In this document: positions 7,212-8,433 of the stretch, one piece after another
Layout: each line of letters opens with the position of its first letter
Position numbering within the stretch: position 1 is the stretch's first letter
Source of the DNA: Methanobacteriota archaeon
Lineage (GTDB): Archaea > Thermoplasmatota > Poseidoniia > Poseidoniales > Thalassarchaeaceae
Length of the DNA stretch: 8,433 bases
Direction of reading: 5' to 3'
NCBI GenBank assembly: GCA_002731195.1
Contig: PCAI01000068.1
Coordinates: 1-8,433 of the forward strand
The notes under the pieces: model-generated
Told to the model about the DNA's origin: nothing
What the model saw: the letters and a program-made list of their open reading frames with translations, nothing else
The model's database searches: none
Program-made: the position numbers and the translations under genes

Positions 7212-7231
7212 ATTATTACCGGCAACCCTTT

Positions 7232-7238
7232 CTATACA
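7232..7238 (-). promoter_or_regulatory. TATA-like element suggesting a leaderless internal promoter for the lipoprotein gene
   Basis: Read on the minus strand, TGTATAG is centred about 24 nt upstream of the ATG at 7211-7209. That is the distance expected when an archaeal transcript begins at or next to the start codon. The lack of a good Shine-Dalgarno fits a leaderless message. If real, the second propeller gene could be expressed separately from its upstream paralogue. The evidence is a short A+T-rich match only. Confidence 0.25.
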
Positions 7239-7262
7239 TCATATGAACTGATGAGTGTTCTG

Positions 7263-8433
7263 CTACATTTTTAGAGTTGTGTTGCCGCCTTCCGGAAGGA
7301 ATGGGAGCTGTACAATCTCTCCATACATTGCAGGACCAGTCATTATAGTCCCAATTATGGCTTCTTCATTTCCGGCGGCATTATGTGCTAAAGCAATCCA
7401 TGGGCGCCCCTCATCATCTATTTCTACATCTATAAAATCTCCAAATCCACCACATCTAATATTGCCACAGTCCGGTAAAATATCTAATGGATCTGTTGGT
7501 AAATTGACTGCCACACTAGTTATTAAAGGAAATTTAGCAAAGGCATCTGTCATGATTGCCATGTATCCAGACCAACCGCCGCCGCCAGATTCATTCCAGT
7601 CATGAGATTCACCGATATATCCTATCACTACTCTTCCCGAATCACCGGCAAAAATAGTGGGAAAGCCACTTTCATTAACTCCAGGTGCTGCTACCATCAC
7701 TGGACTGCTCCAAGTTTGACCTTGATCTTTGGAATATGAGTACCATGGCATCATATCTGTAGAAATCCATGTTGCATGAACGTTTCCGCCCTCATCAACA
7801 GCAACAGCAACTTCGTGTGAATGCCACCCTTCTTGCATACCAATTTCAGTGGTGATAGTATGCTCACTCCATGTATAACCTCCGTCATGAGAAGCATATA
7901 CCGCAGGACCTTCACAAGACGGATTTCCTCGATAGATAGAACCATCAGACCCTCCTGCTAAATGCCCGTGCAAACCTGAACATTGGTTTCCAAAACTCTC
8001 AGTAGGATAGCCTATTTGTTGTACGTCCCAAGTATGGCCGCCATCCAAGGACCTAGAGCATTGAGCACCTAATGCTGGAGATCCAGTATTTATACAATAA
8101 ACATACACAATATCTCCCAAAATAGCATTCTCATGAGGGACAGAAGCTATACTTTGGTGATCCTGTGGCGCATAGTATCCTTCGACAGGGAAGGGGGCAC
8201 TCCATGACTCCCCCTCGTCCTCTGAATATTCTACAAACATTGATGCTAAAGCATGCATATCAAATTTAACTATCCTATCATTAAATTTATCAACATAGAG
8301 ATACGGATCATTTGAATTAGGGGTTTGCCCTGTATCATCATCAATTTGATTGAATGGACCCACATCTTCCCAAGTTTGGCCTTGATCCTTGGATCTAATT
8401 ATATGAGTCCCGTCTCCAAGGCCATTGTAATTA
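7263..8433 (-). CDS. Asp-box (BNR/sialidase-like) beta-propeller protein, 5' end beyond the window
   Basis: The frame is open from the right edge to the TAG at 7265-7263, showing 389 codons. The GTG at 8363-8361 is not a credible start: the 23 codons before it encode RSKDQGQTWED, a complete Asp box that aligns with the paralogue. By that alignment about 100-110 N-terminal residues, probably including a signal peptide, lie outside the window. Five Asp boxes are visible, in order SKDQGQTW, SEDEGESW, SLDGGHTW, SHDGGYTW and SKDQGQTW, spaced 53-58 residues, one per propeller blade. All six visible cysteines match paired cysteines in the adjacent lipoprotein. Shared blocks include SNDPY-x-YVD, KFDMHAL, RGNPSC, AGDSGRV, MTDAF, RCGGFGDFID and a C-terminal LPEGG. 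Identity looks near one half by eye. No sialidase catalytic set can be recognised. It probably acts outside the cell; ligand or substrate is unknown. Confidence 0.88.
   Translation of the reverse strand, partial: NYNGLGDGTHIIRSKDQGQTWEDVGPFNQIDDDTGQTPNSNDPYLYVDKFNDRIVKFDMHALASMFVEYSEDEGESWSAPFPVEGYYAPQDHQSIASVPHENAILGDIVYVYCINTGSPALGAQCSRSLDGGHTWDVQQIGYPTESFGNQCSGLHGHLAGGSDGSIYRGNPSCEGPAVYASHDGGYTWSEHTITTEIGMQEGWHSHEVAVAVDEGGNVHATWISTDMMPWYSYSKDQGQTWSSPVMVAAPGVNESGFPTIFAGDSGRVVIGYIGESHDWNESGGGGWSGYMAIMTDAFAKFPLITSVAVNLPTDPLDILPDCGNIRCGGFGDFIDVEIDDEGRPWIALAHNAAGNEEAIIGTIMTGPAMYGEIVQLPFLPEGGNTTLKM
7711..7733. repeat. Intragenic near-identical 23-bp repeat, copy 1 (pairs with 8371-8393)
   Basis: Positions 7711-7733 and 8371-8393 agree at 21 of 23 bases. 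Both encode an Asp box in the upstream propeller gene, ending in the identical peptide SKDQGQTW, and lie exactly 660 bp (four blades) apart. The two mismatches are transitions. Other Asp boxes in the two genes are much less similar at the DNA level. Confidence 0.6.
8371..8393. repeat. Intragenic near-identical 23-bp repeat, copy 2 (pairs with 7711-7733)
   Basis: This is the second copy of the Asp-box repeat described at 7711-7733. It lies in the part of the propeller gene next to the window edge, upstream of the GTG at 8363. Confidence 0.6.

Noticed and set aside
7237..7253. CATCA/TGATG inverted repeat and TCATATGA palindrome between the propeller genes
   Set aside because: The arms are only 4-5 bp and A+T-rich, and such matches are expected by chance.
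7288..7299. Perfect 12-bp palindrome CCTTCCGGAAGG as an operator or terminator
   Set aside because: It is explained by the codons for the conserved LPEGG motif near the C-terminus of the propeller protein, has no T-tract next to it, and lies within coding sequence.
7255..7605. 116-codon plus-strand open frame over the end of the upstream propeller gene
   Set aside because: It is antisense to conserved blocks shared by both propeller paralogues. A similar shadow frame appears opposite the same region of the other paralogue, as expected from shared codons.
5760..8433. Calling the propellers active sialidases
   Set aside because: Only the structural Asp boxes are visible; the FRIP motif and the arginine triad of true sialidases cannot be identified.
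1..8433. tRNA, rRNA, CRISPR array, insertion sequence or attachment site
   Set aside because: The intergenic spaces are all under 140 bp and contain no cloverleaf-like arms, regular direct repeats or terminal inverted repeats, and no recombinase gene is present.

Overview
The window looks like chromosomal DNA of an A+T-rich marine euryarchaeon, most likely in or near Marine Group II/III (Poseidoniales-like). This is an inference from gene content: a full-length homologue of archaeal replication factor C small subunits, TATA-type promoter sequence, a lipoprotein with Asp-box propeller repeats, and a very large secreted, membrane-anchored protein of unknown family. There is no rRNA, tRNA, CRISPR array, transposase or integrase in the window, and coding density is very high.

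Layout, left to right. On the minus strand, 42-3050 encodes a ~1,000-residue exported protein with a signal sequence, a ~880-residue ectodomain carrying paired cysteines, one C-terminal membrane helix and a strongly basic cytoplasmic tail. A 134-bp divergent intergenic region (3051-3184) separates it from a plus-strand cluster. This spacer holds a perfect 9-bp inverted repeat beside the minus-strand start and a TATA-like element for the plus-strand gene. The cluster is an RFC-small-subunit-like AAA+ ATPase (3185-4321), a Bax inhibitor-1/YccA-type membrane protein (4369-5124) and a LysE-type transporter (5126-5752, TTG start, 1 nt after the previous stop). The spacing suggests one transcript, at least for the last two genes.

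The plus-strand cluster converges, with only 7 bp between stop codons, on two minus-strand genes: a tandem pair of paralogous secreted beta-propeller proteins with Asp-box (BNR) repeats. The downstream member (5760-7211) is a complete predicted lipoprotein. The upstream member (7263 to the right edge) is cut by the window, and its reading frame continues through the last base shown, adding a further Asp box. The convergent junction carries two inverted repeats, one A+T-only across the transporter stop and one G+C-rich inside the 3' end of the lipoprotein gene.

The most interesting points are: (1) the clamp-loader-like ATPase keeps the whole RFC architecture but has its Walker B acidic pair reversed, an Arg where sensor 1 normally has Asn, no NASDERG motif, and a large insertion, suggesting a specialised subunit or paralogue; (2) the symmetric operator-like element in the divergent spacer; (3) the tandem propellers, with ~55-residue blade periodicity, three conserved Cys pairs, a shared C-terminal motif, and one blade in which the Asp box has been lost and a Cys pair gained; (4) the unrecognised ~1,000-residue surface protein whose twelve ectodomain cysteines all fall in close pairs. 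I do not see convincing evidence of a new multi-gene defence or metabolic system.
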